This document shows, piece by piece, positions 15,838 through 23,524 of a stretch of 64,000 nucleotides of DNA (positions are counted from its first letter, which is position 1; each line of letters begins with the position of its first letter). The position numbers were made by a program, and so were the translations under genes. Origin of the DNA: Natrinema gari JCM 14663 (GTDB taxonomy: Archaea; Halobacteriota; Halobacteria; Halobacteriales; Natrialbaceae); assembly GCF_000337175.1 (NCBI RefSeq), contig NZ_AOIJ01000030.1, positions 413-64,412 of the forward strand, given 5' to 3'. The notes beneath the pieces are model-generated. The model was given only the letters and a program-made list of their open reading frames with translations, was not told where the DNA came from and searched no databases.

Positions 15838-16249
15838 ACTATCGGAGATAACTGCTGAATCTGGTTGGCCAGATAAAAAGTCTACCTATCATCGGTCTTC
15901 CTCGTGCCACAACTGCTCTGACCGACTCTGCCACCCACCGACCAACCCAGTATGGTCGGGTCCGGATCGTCACCAGTTCGCTAAACCAGAGGCCATAGAA
16001 GCGGTCTCAGCCCTCGCCAGCAGGACCCTCGGCCGCTTCTAATTAGTAGATACGAACAGTCCACTCTGTTGAATCGGTGCTGAGTCACGCGGTTCACACA
16101 GTCGGTCACTGTTGATAATGGCGACTGTCGGGACGTTTTCACGGAACTTCGATACCAGCCAAGCGCTCGCACGGCATCGCCGAGCGCTTCCTGACCGCTG
16201 GTGGACTCGCCCGAAACTGTTAGGCTCATCCACACGTCAGCGGACGGTA
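15838..16249. other. Intergenic region with element remnants
   Basis: 412 bp. The left end holds the nuclease promoter (minus-strand TTTTTATC about 40 bp before its ATG). The middle carries repeat copy B and a third, inverted partial copy (16033-16040 with flanks), forming an AGAAGCGG / CCGCTTCT inverted pair. Minus-strand frames near 16040-16235 look like scraps of a degraded gene, but I cannot name a family. Confidence 0.45.
15980..16018 (+). repeat. Imperfect direct repeat, copy B, with a nearby inverted partial copy
   Basis: GCTAAACCAGAGGCCATAGA followed by AGCGGTCTCAGCC matches copy A at 14725-14762 (22 of the first 26 bases). The motif AGAAGCGG at 15997-16004 recurs inverted at 16033-16040 (CCGCTTCT). 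The inverted copy reads AGAAGCGGCCGA on the minus strand, closer to copy A than to copy B. This suggests terminal repeats of a small degraded element. Confidence 0.5.
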
Positions 16250-17311
16250 ATGGCTTCCCTCACAGCGTCGGCGATCGGAACGGTCACTGCAGCCGCGATC
16301 TCCGGTCTCGATCTGGTCGTCTTGCTCGGTCTCCTACACGTATGGGGGCTCGTTGTCGGGATCGACGCCGCCAACGACAACGTGCTGTCGGGACTCGACT
16401 GGGCCAGACGCCGGTTCCACGTCGGCACACGATTGTATGCACTCCTCATGCTCGGTGCGACAGTCGTCGTCTGGCTGCCGTTTGCCGTCGGTTCGTACCC
16501 GTTCTTCGGAGCCGGTCCCGTCGGCGGATCGCAGCGCGTTATCGTCCCCATCGCCGTCGGTGGCCTACTGGTCGGCAGCGGGTGGTATTTCCTCGGCGGG
16601 CTGCTCACGACGCTCCGTTCCTATGTCTCCCTTCGGCGGGCGACCGTCACCGACGCCGGTGCCGTCGAAGGCGGGCTCGTCGCCGTCTCCGGACGCGTCG
16701 CTCCGCTCCGCGAGCCGCTCGAGGCACCCCTCACTGGCTGTGACGCGGTCTGGTATCAACTCACGGTGACGACGCTCCGCTCGGCTGATGACGAAGACTG
16801 GCCCGGGGGCGCTGCCGACTCACTGCTTCGGAGCGTCATGACGTACTCGACCGATCCGCCCCGTCTGCTCGCGGATCGGCGGACCCCGTTCGCCATCGAA
16901 ACCGATACCGGCCGAGTCGTCGTCGATCCCACGGCGGCGGCGGCGTGCCGACTCGAGCGGACGGCGTCGAGACGGATCGCCGCCGACGAGCGTCCGCCGG
17001 AACCGCTCGCGAGTCGGCTCCGGGAGGCGGCCGACTTCGAGATCAGTGACCGTGATCGGTGCTACCGCGAGGGGGCCCTCGCGGTCGGCGAGACGGCAAC
17101 CGTACTGGGCGTCGTCGACTCCGCGGACGGCAAGGGGTCGATCGCCGCGACCGACGACTGGCGCACCGATTTCATTGTCGCTTCCGGGAGCACCCGGGAG
17201 GTTGCTCGAGCCCTGCGAGAGACGATCAGTGGCTGTGCCCTCGCCGCGGTCGTCTTGATCGGCAGCGGGACCGCCCTCCTGTGGTGGTTCGCTGGACACG
17301 GCCTCCCGTGA
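16250..17311 (+). CDS. GIDE-domain (MULAN-like) membrane protein
   Basis: 353 aa from the ATG at 16250. Two or three N-terminal membrane segments (VVLLGLLHVWGLVVGI, LYALLMLGATVVVWLPFAVG, IVPIAVGGLLVGSGWYFLGGLL) are followed by a soluble region and a last C-terminal helix (CALAAVVLIGSGTALLWWF). The soluble part has the GIDE pattern: EGGLVAVSGRVAPLREPLEAPLTGCDAVWYQL, FAIETDTGRVVVDPTAA, GETATVLGVVDS. In eukaryotes this domain precedes the RING of the mitochondrial ligase MULAN; here there is no RING, as usual in prokaryotes. Function in archaea is unknown; a membrane-stress role is speculation. Confidence 0.8.
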   Translation: MASLTASAIGTVTAAAISGLDLVVLLGLLHVWGLVVGIDAANDNVLSGLDWARRRFHVGTRLYALLMLGATVVVWLPFAVGSYPFFGAGPVGGSQRVIVPIAVGGLLVGSGWYFLGGLLTTLRSYVSLRRATVTDAGAVEGGLVAVSGRVAPLREPLEAPLTGCDAVWYQLTVTTLRSADDEDWPGGAADSLLRSVMTYSTDPPRLLADRRTPFAIETDTGRVVVDPTAAAACRLERTASRRIAADERPPEPLASRLREAADFEISDRDRCYREGALAVGETATVLGVVDSADGKGSIAATDDWRTDFIVASGSTREVARALRETISGCALAAVVLIGSGTALLWWFAGHGLP

Positions 17312-17444
17312 ACTCGTCGAAAGAAACTGAGATCGGAGCATCAGGCGGTCGGAGTGTCCGCAGTGAGCGACAGCCGAATGGGCCGCCAAGTTGTCCGACT
17401 GGAACCGGTTCCTAATACCGTCTCGATAACCGACCCCGCGGGAA

Positions 17445-18155
17445 CTAGTCGAGGGTCATGAGGTGCTCGAGTACGTCGTCGAGCGGGGCCGAGGTGACCG
17501 CCAGCGAGTAGCCGTCGATGCGCGCGAGTTCCCGCGCGTGGTCCCAGAGGTCCGCCTCTTCGAGCCCGTGAAGGATCACGGCGTTCGGCGTCGGATTGAC
17601 GACCCGCAGCGCGATGCCGACGCCCTCACCCTGCGTGACGTTCGTGAACACGAGGACGCGGTTCGTACTCTGCCCGTAGAGGCGAAAGAACTCCTCGCTC
17701 GAGAGGCGGGTGATCGCCTCGATGCTGTCGATGACGGTGTGGCCGCTGACCTGCTCGGTCCCGCTCGAGGCCACTTCGGTCGCCTCGAGATCGTCGTACA
17801 GTCGCGTGAGGGGAAGCGAGGTGGCGTACTCCCGGAGGTCGTAGACGACATCGCTCTCGAAGCCAGCCGAGAGGACGCGGCCGTACTGTCGAATGCGCTC
17901 CCCGCCGCGGCGTTCGTCGATCGCGAGCATCCCCTCGACGAGTCGCCCGACGACGCCGATACCGGGGCTCTCCCGGCGGCCGCTCTCGTAGTCGGAGATG
18001 ACCGACGACGAGACATCGAGTTCGGCCGCGAGATCGGTCTGTGAGACGTCGAAGTCGGTCCGCCACTTCCGAAGCGTCGCACCGGGGTCCTCACTCAGCG
18101 TGATCTCCCCGGCGATTTTCTCCGCGAGTTCCCGTTTCGGTCCGCGTCCGCTCAT
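17445..18155 (-). CDS. XRE-type HTH transcriptional regulator (COG1709-like archaeal family)
   Basis: 236 aa. Residues about 28-75 are a Cro/XRE helix-turn-helix: LRKWRTDFDVSQTDLAAELDVSSSVISDYESGRRESPG. The C-terminal half (SGHTVIDSIEAITRLSSEEFFRLYGQSTNRVLVFTNVTQGEGVGIALRVVNPTPNAVILHG) is the conserved companion domain of an archaeal regulator family (COG1709-like), probably a ligand-binding fold. Targets are unknown. The gene is divergent from the DUF457 protein and convergent with the GIDE gene. Confidence 0.87.
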   Translation of the reverse strand: MSGRGPKRELAEKIAGEITLSEDPGATLRKWRTDFDVSQTDLAAELDVSSSVISDYESGRRESPGIGVVGRLVEGMLAIDERRGGERIRQYGRVLSAGFESDVVYDLREYATSLPLTRLYDDLEATEVASSGTEQVSGHTVIDSIEAITRLSSEEFFRLYGQSTNRVLVFTNVTQGEGVGIALRVVNPTPNAVILHGLEEADLWDHARELARIDGYSLAVTSAPLDDVLEHLMTLD

Positions 18156-18283
18156 ACCCGACCGTCTCCCGGTCGATGCAAGTAGCTACCGGAGACCGAC
18201 CGCCCGTCAGGACCGAGAGTCGACGCTCGGTTCCGACTCGAGCGACCCAACAGTCAAGCCCTCGCGGTTCGAGTCCGCGGAAC

Positions 18284-18928
18284 GTGCCATCGACCGTCGT
18301 CCACGTCGCGTTCGCAGGCTTGCTCGGGGTCGCACTGCTCGGCGACGAGTTCGATACCCGTGCAATCGCGATCGTGATGGGCTGTGCCGCCGTCCTCGAT
18401 CTCGATACGCTGATCGGCATCGTCGTCCCCGGGACGCATCGTGCGGCGTTGCACAACGTCTGGATCGTTCTCGTCCCCGCCGCCGCGTTACTGTGGGACG
18501 GGACGATCCGCGAGGAATCGATGCTCCGGGATCGGTGGGGGAGCTACGGCCACCGCGTCGCGTGGGTCAGTTTGGCCGGACTGCTCTTCGCCCACGTCCT
18601 GTTCGACGCGTTCTTCAACGGCGTCAATCTCTTTTGGCCGCTCCACGACCGATTCTACGACCTGTCGGGATCGCTGCTCGTGACCGATCAACGCGGCCTC
18701 GTCCAGACGTTCGTCGAACTCGACGCCGGCCGTCTGGCGGAGTCGACGGCCCGCGGGACCACCGAGAACACCCATTACAGAACCGGGTTCGATCCCACTC
18801 GAGACGAGCCGGCGACCGCCGTCGAGCGGATCTTCCCCATCGCGGCGACCGGTGAACGATTCGTGCTCACCGTCGCCGGGTTCGGAACGGTGCTCGTTCG
18901 GATCGTCGAAGGGCGGCGGGCCGACTGA
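18284..18928 (+). CDS. DUF457/YdjM-type metal-dependent hydrolase-like membrane protein
   Basis: 214 aa from a GTG at 18284, which gives the typical opening (M)PSTVVHVAFAGLLGVALLGD; starting at the ATG 18176 would add a basic, low-complexity leader. The pattern THRAALHNVWIVLVPAAALLWDG with an earlier ASP-rich LDLDTLIGIVVPG, then LFAHVLFDAFFNGVNLFWPL, is the His/Asp-containing membrane core of the LexA-regulated YdjM (DUF457) family, often annotated as a metal-dependent hydrolase. True activity is unproven. Four membrane segments are likely. Confidence 0.8.
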   Translation: MPSTVVHVAFAGLLGVALLGDEFDTRAIAIVMGCAAVLDLDTLIGIVVPGTHRAALHNVWIVLVPAAALLWDGTIREESMLRDRWGSYGHRVAWVSLAGLLFAHVLFDAFFNGVNLFWPLHDRFYDLSGSLLVTDQRGLVQTFVELDAGRLAESTARGTTENTHYRTGFDPTRDEPATAVERIFPIAATGERFVLTVAGFGTVLVRIVEGRRAD

Positions 18929-18991
18929 GAGCGACGGTCGACCGCGGCCAGGCGAGCCGACCATCCGCTGTCGCGAGTCACAGCGGAACGG

Positions 18992-19753
18992 TCACTCGGA
19001 TGCCCCCTCGCTCGCGGACGGCGGCGCGGTCGTCTCGACGCGCTCGCGGAGCCACGCTATCGCCTCCTCAACCGTTTCCGGGTCAGTACTCGAGACGCGA
19101 ATCCGTCCGGGCCGGTTCTCGCTGCGCGGATAGCTGCCGACTGAAACGTCGAAGCGCTCGGTAACCCCCTCGAGCGCCTCGTGCAGCGATCCCTCGGGTG
19201 CCGGCGTGTACAGCGTCTCCGCGGTCGAATCGCCCTCGAACTCGTCGGCGACCGATTCGAACATCGCCCGCATCTCGTCGGGGATGCCGGCGAAGACGTA
19301 GACGTTCTCGACGAGACAGCCCGGTGCCCATCCCTCGTTGACGACGATCGGCGTCGCACCCTCCGGAATCGAGGCTGCGGCGTCGATATCCAGCTGGAGA
19401 TCGTACTCCTCGACCATCTCGGGGTTCTCGTCGCGGAACGCGGCCGCCTTCTCGACGAGTCGCTCCCGGATCTCGCCGTGGACGACGAACTCGCGTCCCA
19501 AGCCGTCGGCGACGGCTTCGACGGTCACGTCGTCGGGCGTGCCGCCGATGCCGCCGGTGACGATCACCGCGTCGAAGGCATCGCTCCAGCGGTCGACGTA
19601 GTCCGCGATGAGAGCGCGGTCGTCGGGGATCGTCAGGATTCGCTGGACCGTGCTGCCACGTTCGGTGAGCCGCTCGGCCAGCCACGATGCGTTCGTATTG
19701 GTCGTCGATCCCGCGAGAATCTCGTCGCCGACGGTGACGATCGCGACGTCCAT
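18992..19753 (-). CDS. CinA-like molybdopterin-binding (MoCF) domain protein
   Basis: 253 aa. It begins VAIVTVGDEILAGSTTNTNASWLAERLTERG, the G-D-E-I-L-x-G-x-x-x-x-x-N motif of the MoeA/MogA/CinA domain, and has VIVTGGIGGTPDDVTVEAVADGLG, the T-G-G-x-G-x-T-x-D motif. It continues with the CinA companion region (VVNEGWAPGCLVENVYVFAGIPDEM). The C-terminal amidohydrolase domain (PncC) of bacterial CinA is absent. Members are linked to NAD or ADP-ribose metabolism or competence in bacteria. The archaeal role is unsettled. Confidence 0.9.
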   Translation of the reverse strand: MDVAIVTVGDEILAGSTTNTNASWLAERLTERGSTVQRILTIPDDRALIADYVDRWSDAFDAVIVTGGIGGTPDDVTVEAVADGLGREFVVHGEIRERLVEKAAAFRDENPEMVEEYDLQLDIDAAASIPEGATPIVVNEGWAPGCLVENVYVFAGIPDEMRAMFESVADEFEGDSTAETLYTPAPEGSLHEALEGVTERFDVSVGSYPRSENRPGRIRVSSTDPETVEEAIAWLRERVETTAPPSASEGASE

Positions 19754-20111
19754 AGCCGCGGTTCGGCGGCCGGCCAGTTATCCGCTCGGGTTCCGGCCGG
19801 CGGTCGGTCGGGGACGGGACCGAGGTCCGATCGCCGGACACGTACCCGCGTGATCGAACACGCGCTCGCGGCCGTCGGAACTGATCCCCGATCGTCGATC
19901 GCCAGCGCCACGATTTTGTAAGCCCTGTGCCAAGTGACCGTATGGGAGTGTTCACCGGCGACGAGCGGTTCGCTGTGTCCCCGTCGCCGAACGATAGCCG
20001 CCGCCCGTCCGGTGCTGACACGGCGGCGGAGCGAACCGACGATCGAACCCGACGCGGATTCGATGCGAGCCCGACGACGCGGGAGCCGTCGCGACGACCG
20101 GGGTGGGCCCG
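19754..20111. other. Upstream region of the CNNM/CorC gene with a possible short leader frame
   Basis: 358 bp. A TATA-like GATTTTGTAAG (19911-19921) lies about 25 bp before an ATG at 19942. That ATG opens a 58-codon frame whose stop (20116-20118) overlaps the start of the next gene (20112) in ATGGTAG. The peptide is Arg/Asp/Ser-rich and unrecognised. It could be a coupled leader peptide, or the frame may be chance in a long 5' leader. Confidence 0.35.
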
Positions 20112-21473
20112 ATGGTAGCCGCCGACCTCGCCTTCTCGTTCGGGCGGCTCCTCTTTGCCCTCTTCCTGGTTTTCCTGAACGGCTTTTTCGTCGCCGCTGA
20201 GTTCGCGTACGTCCGCATTCGGCCGACACAGATCGAAGAACTCGTCGCGGACGGGCGGTCGTCGGCGAAGCTCGTCCAGGAGGCCGAGGAGAATCTAGAC
20301 GACTACCTCGCGACGACCCAACTCGGCATTACGATCGCCTCGCTGGGGCTCGGCTGGGTCGGCGAACCGGCCATCGCTTCGCTGCTCGAGCCCGTTCTGG
20401 GACCGGTGCTTCCCGCAGGAACGCTTCATCTGGTCTCCATCGCGATCGGGTTCAGTATCATCACGTTCCTGCACGTCGTCTTCGGGGAGCTCGCGCCCAA
20501 GACCCTCGCTATCGCGGACGCCGAGCGGATCGCGTTGCTCGTCGCCGCGCCGATGAAGGTCTTCTACTACGTCTTCATCCCTGGGATTATCGTCTTCAAC
20601 GGCACGGCGAACTTCTTCACGCGGTTCATCGGCGTTGCGCCGGCCTCCGAGCGCGACGAGGGCCACAGCGAAGAGGAGATCCGACGGATCGTCGCCCAGT
20701 CGGGCGAACAGGGTGTCGTCGATGCGGACGAAGTCGAGATGATCGAATCCGTCTTCGACCTCGGTGAGACGGTCGCTCGCGAAGTCATGATTCCCCGTCC
20801 CGATGTCGTTACCGTCCGTGCCGGCATGCCCCTCTCCGAACTTCGCGGCATCGCCGCCAGCGGGAGCTACACGCGATTCCCTGTCGTCGACGACGACGCC
20901 GACGAACCGGTCGTCGGATTCGTTCACGCGAAGGACGTTCTCAAAGCCATCGAAGCCACAGACAGCGACGACGGCCGAGCGGGCGACGAACCGACCGCAC
21001 GCGACCTCGCTCGAGAGGTCCTCATCGTCCCCGAAACGCGCCGCATCGACGAAATCCTCGCCGAGTTCCGCCAGCGCAACGTCCAACTGGCCGTCGTCAT
21101 CGACGAGTGGGGTACGTTCGAGGGCATTCTGACCATCGAGGACGTCATCGAGGAGGTGGTCGGCGAGATCCAAGACGAGTTCGACGTCGCCGACATGGTG
21201 CCCTCGATCGACGACCTCGCCGACGGTCGATACGCCATGGACGGCGGCGTCCCGCTCGCCGATGTCAACGAAGCGCTCGGCACGACCTTCGAAGGCGACG
21301 CGTTCGATACCATCGGCGGCCTAGTGTTGAGTCGCATCGGCCGCGCTCCCGAAGTCGGGGACGCGATCGAAGTCGACGGCTACGAACTCACCGTCGACGA
21401 CGTGGAGGGGACGCGCATCTCGCGGGTGACCGTCAGCGAGGCCGTGCCGGAGGCCGACGAGTCGTCCCACTGA
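20112..21473 (+). CDS. CNNM/CorC (HlyC-type) CBS-domain transporter-like protein
   Basis: 453 aa from the ATG at 20112. The N-terminal DUF21/CNNM domain has about four membrane spans, with LFLVFLNGFFVAAEFAYVRIR (residues 12-32), TTQLGITIASLGLGWVGEPA and HVVFGELAPKTLAI. Two CBS motifs follow (MIPRPDVVTVRAGMPLSEL and VLIVPETRRIDEILAEF...ILTIEDVIEEVVGEI), then a CorC_HlyC domain (LADGRYAMDGGVPLADVNEALG). CNNM proteins move Mg2+ or Na+ and sense nucleotides through CBS. It was formerly labelled hemolysin, but no toxin function is implied. Confidence 0.94.
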   Translation: MVAADLAFSFGRLLFALFLVFLNGFFVAAEFAYVRIRPTQIEELVADGRSSAKLVQEAEENLDDYLATTQLGITIASLGLGWVGEPAIASLLEPVLGPVLPAGTLHLVSIAIGFSIITFLHVVFGELAPKTLAIADAERIALLVAAPMKVFYYVFIPGIIVFNGTANFFTRFIGVAPASERDEGHSEEEIRRIVAQSGEQGVVDADEVEMIESVFDLGETVAREVMIPRPDVVTVRAGMPLSELRGIAASGSYTRFPVVDDDADEPVVGFVHAKDVLKAIEATDSDDGRAGDEPTARDLAREVLIVPETRRIDEILAEFRQRNVQLAVVIDEWGTFEGILTIEDVIEEVVGEIQDEFDVADMVPSIDDLADGRYAMDGGVPLADVNEALGTTFEGDAFDTIGGLVLSRIGRAPEVGDAIEVDGYELTVDDVEGTRISRVTVSEAVPEADESSH

Positions 21474-21723
21474 CGCCATCGACGGGGGTTCGCTGCGTAC
21501 TCGATGGGTGGCGCACTCGAGCGGGCCGACCACCACCAGTCCGAGGTGGTCTCCCGTGTCGAATCGCAGAGTGGTGTCGCGGTCGGACGCGACGGCCCGC
21601 GACGGAGGTGGTGTTCCGGGACGACGGGCGGATGGGGCGGACGGGCATGTACGTGTCGATGACTGTACTCGAACATGATATACGTGCTATGTTTTTATCA
21701 AGTGAGATGTCCTCCGTCGGGAT

Positions 21724-22674
21724 ATGAACCGACGGACGTTCGTGATCGTCTCCGGTCTCGGACTCGGTCTCGCGGGCTGTCTGAATCCGCGTGCCGATAC
21801 GCCCACGGATTCGAACGGGTTGCGTAGCGATCCCGACCTCGCCGCCGAGAACGCGACGGACGGGGGCACCGAAGAGACGGGCCGGAACGGCGATCCGTCA
21901 ACAGACACCGAGGCCGAGACGGAGACGGAGACTGCGGGGACCGGTGACGACTCCGGCGGCGAGAGCGGGGACGCGGGGCCAGCCGTCACGTTTCCCTCGT
22001 GCACTCGAGCGGAGGTTACGGGGACGTTCGCGGCCGACGATGTCGCCTTCGCGAGCACGGACTTCTATGAGGACGGACTGTACGGAAACACCATGCTCGA
22101 GGACGGGATCGTGTTCGGCGAGGACGTGGCTGCACCGTTCTCCGGTACGGTCGCGTTCGAGATCGGGGAGACCGCGGCCGTTCGCGAGGCGGCCGACGAG
22201 ATCGTCGTCGAGTTGCCGCCCTACGGCAGTGACGGGACCGTCATCTCGTCGGTCACGACCGAGCGGGAGGCATATCTCACCGGCGGTGTCACCCATGGAA
22301 ATCCGCACGCCCGCGAGTGTCTGCGCGAAATCGACGCCGGCGATGGCGGGGATACCGCCGTCGAAACCTCTGCCGCGTTCGAGATCGTGCGTCTCGAGAC
22401 GAACGCGCCGATCGACGCCGGCGATGTCCTCGACGTGAGTGCGACGATCGAGAACACCGGCGGCACCGACGGCACGCACGACCTCGCGTTGATCGTCGGC
22501 CACAGTTCCGAACGGGTCGACCGGCGGACAGTGAGCCTCGCGGCCGGCGAACGGACGACCATCACGACGGGGTACGAAACGCCGCGCGTCGACGCCGATC
22601 AGGAGTTTCCCGTCCGCATCGAAGCGGGCGACGCCGCGGCCGAACGGTCCGTGCTCGTCCACGGGACGGACTGA
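21724..22674 (+). CDS. Tat-exported lipoprotein with a C-terminal CARDB-like domain
   Basis: 316 aa. MNRRTFVIVSGLGLGLAG followed by Cys is a Tat signal plus lipobox, with Cys19 the likely lipid attachment. Residues 20-85 are an acidic T/E/D/G linker. The middle contains four dispersed Cys and a beta-rich region (FPSCTRAEVTGTFAADDVAF). Residues about 220-312 (IDAGDVLDVSATIENTGGTDGTHDLALIVG... SLAAGERTTITTGY) follow the CARDB adhesion-domain pattern. It is probably a surface protein. No partner gene is nearby. Confidence 0.85.
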   Translation: MNRRTFVIVSGLGLGLAGCLNPRADTPTDSNGLRSDPDLAAENATDGGTEETGRNGDPSTDTEAETETETAGTGDDSGGESGDAGPAVTFPSCTRAEVTGTFAADDVAFASTDFYEDGLYGNTMLEDGIVFGEDVAAPFSGTVAFEIGETAAVREAADEIVVELPPYGSDGTVISSVTTEREAYLTGGVTHGNPHARECLREIDAGDGGDTAVETSAAFEIVRLETNAPIDAGDVLDVSATIENTGGTDGTHDLALIVGHSSERVDRRTVSLAAGERTTITTGYETPRVDADQEFPVRIEAGDAAAERSVLVHGTD

Positions 22675-22825
22675 GACCCCTCGCGCTCACGCCGGTCTCC
22701 GACGCCCACGTCGAGACAGCGCCTCCTCGAATCGAACAGCGGTCGGGGGGCTCGAGCGACGACACGCTCGAGGCGTCGTCCCGTCTCGAGCGAGGGTCGG
22801 TCACGATTGACAGGCAGAATGGGTA

Positions 22826-22843
22826 TTCCCACATATCGGGGAA
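22826..22843. promoter_or_regulatory. Inverted repeat and TATA region before the VapBC pair
   Basis: TTCCC (22826-22830) and GGGAA (22839-22843) form a 5-bp inverted pair separated by ACATATCG. An AT-rich GTTTTTATTTTC (22845-22856) just after it is the likely TATA element, about 25 bp before the ATG at 22876. Antitoxins of this type normally repress their own operon, so the inverted repeat is a candidate operator (inference). Confidence 0.45.
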
Positions 22844-22875
22844 CGTTTTTATTTTCACCCATCGTACACCGAGGT

Positions 22876-23106
22876 ATGTCAGACGTAGCGCTGGACGACC
22901 GTGGCCGTCTCACGCTCCCGAAGGAGGTCCGAGAGCGATACGGGGACCGATATCACGTCGTCCAACTTCCCGACGGGGTCAAACTGGTACCGGTCGCCAA
23001 CGACCCGCTGGAGGCACTCAGGGAGGAATTCGCGGACATCGAGAAGTCGGCCGACGACCTTCGTGACGAAGCACGTGAAGCGTCGCTCGACGAGGCCGGA
23101 CGATAG
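22876..23106 (+). CDS. vapB: VapB-type antitoxin (AbrB fold)
   Basis: 76 aa from the ATG at 22876. The N-terminal part (SDVALDDRGRLTLPKEVRERYGDRYHVVQLPDGVKLVPV) is an AbrB/SpoVT swapped-hairpin DNA-binding domain, with the D-x-x-G-R-L-x-L-P-x-x-V pattern. The C-terminal helix (LREEFADIEKSADDLRDEAREAS) would wrap the toxin. The stop codon is directly followed by the ATG of the PIN gene with no gap, a classic toxin-antitoxin operon. Confidence 0.88.
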   Translation: MSDVALDDRGRLTLPKEVRERYGDRYHVVQLPDGVKLVPVANDPLEALREEFADIEKSADDLRDEAREASLDEAGR

Positions 23107-23481
23107 ATGTATGCGGAAACCGATTTCCTGCTCGCGCTGATTAAGGACGATGACTGGCTCGGAGACGCCGCCGAGTCGGTGTACCGAGACCACCGCGACG
23201 AGTTATGGACGTCACAGTTCACGCTTATCGAACTCCTGATGGTCGCGTACCGCGAGGAACGTGATACCGAACGCGTCGTTTCCAATGCCGCCACCCTCGT
23301 CGAAGTACGCGGTGACGTGGACACGGTCATTACGGCGGCGACGTACGTGGAAGACCACGATTTCACACCATTCGACGCGCTTCACCTCGTCGAATCGAAC
23401 GGTGACCCCATCGTCTCGAGCGACGATACGTATGCGGACGTTACGTCCCGTCTTGACCTGCGGTCGGTCACCGAGGAGTGA
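23107..23481 (+). CDS. vapC: VapC-type PIN-domain ribonuclease toxin
   Basis: 124 aa. PIN-domain acidic residues are all present: Asp6 in YAETDFLLAL, Glu in FTLIELLMVAYRE (about residue 42), Asp in FTPFDALHLV (about 95) and Asp-Asp in IVSSDDTYAD (about 108). VapC toxins cleave RNA, often tRNA or rRNA, with Mg2+ or Mn2+ when freed from VapB. It is immediately downstream of vapB and 43 bp upstream of rfcL, an essential gene transcribed in the same direction. Confidence 0.9.
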   Translation: MYAETDFLLALIKDDDWLGDAAESVYRDHRDELWTSQFTLIELLMVAYREERDTERVVSNAATLVEVRGDVDTVITAATYVEDHDFTPFDALHLVESNGDPIVSSDDTYADVTSRLDLRSVTEE

Positions 23482-23524
23482 TGCTCCGCAATCCCTAAAC
23501 GCCGAACACACCAATGACAGTGCA

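Noticed and set aside
16040-16235. Minus-strand frames that might be transposase scraps
   Set aside because: The residues suggest a degraded gene but I could not match them to any IS family, so no mobile element is claimed.
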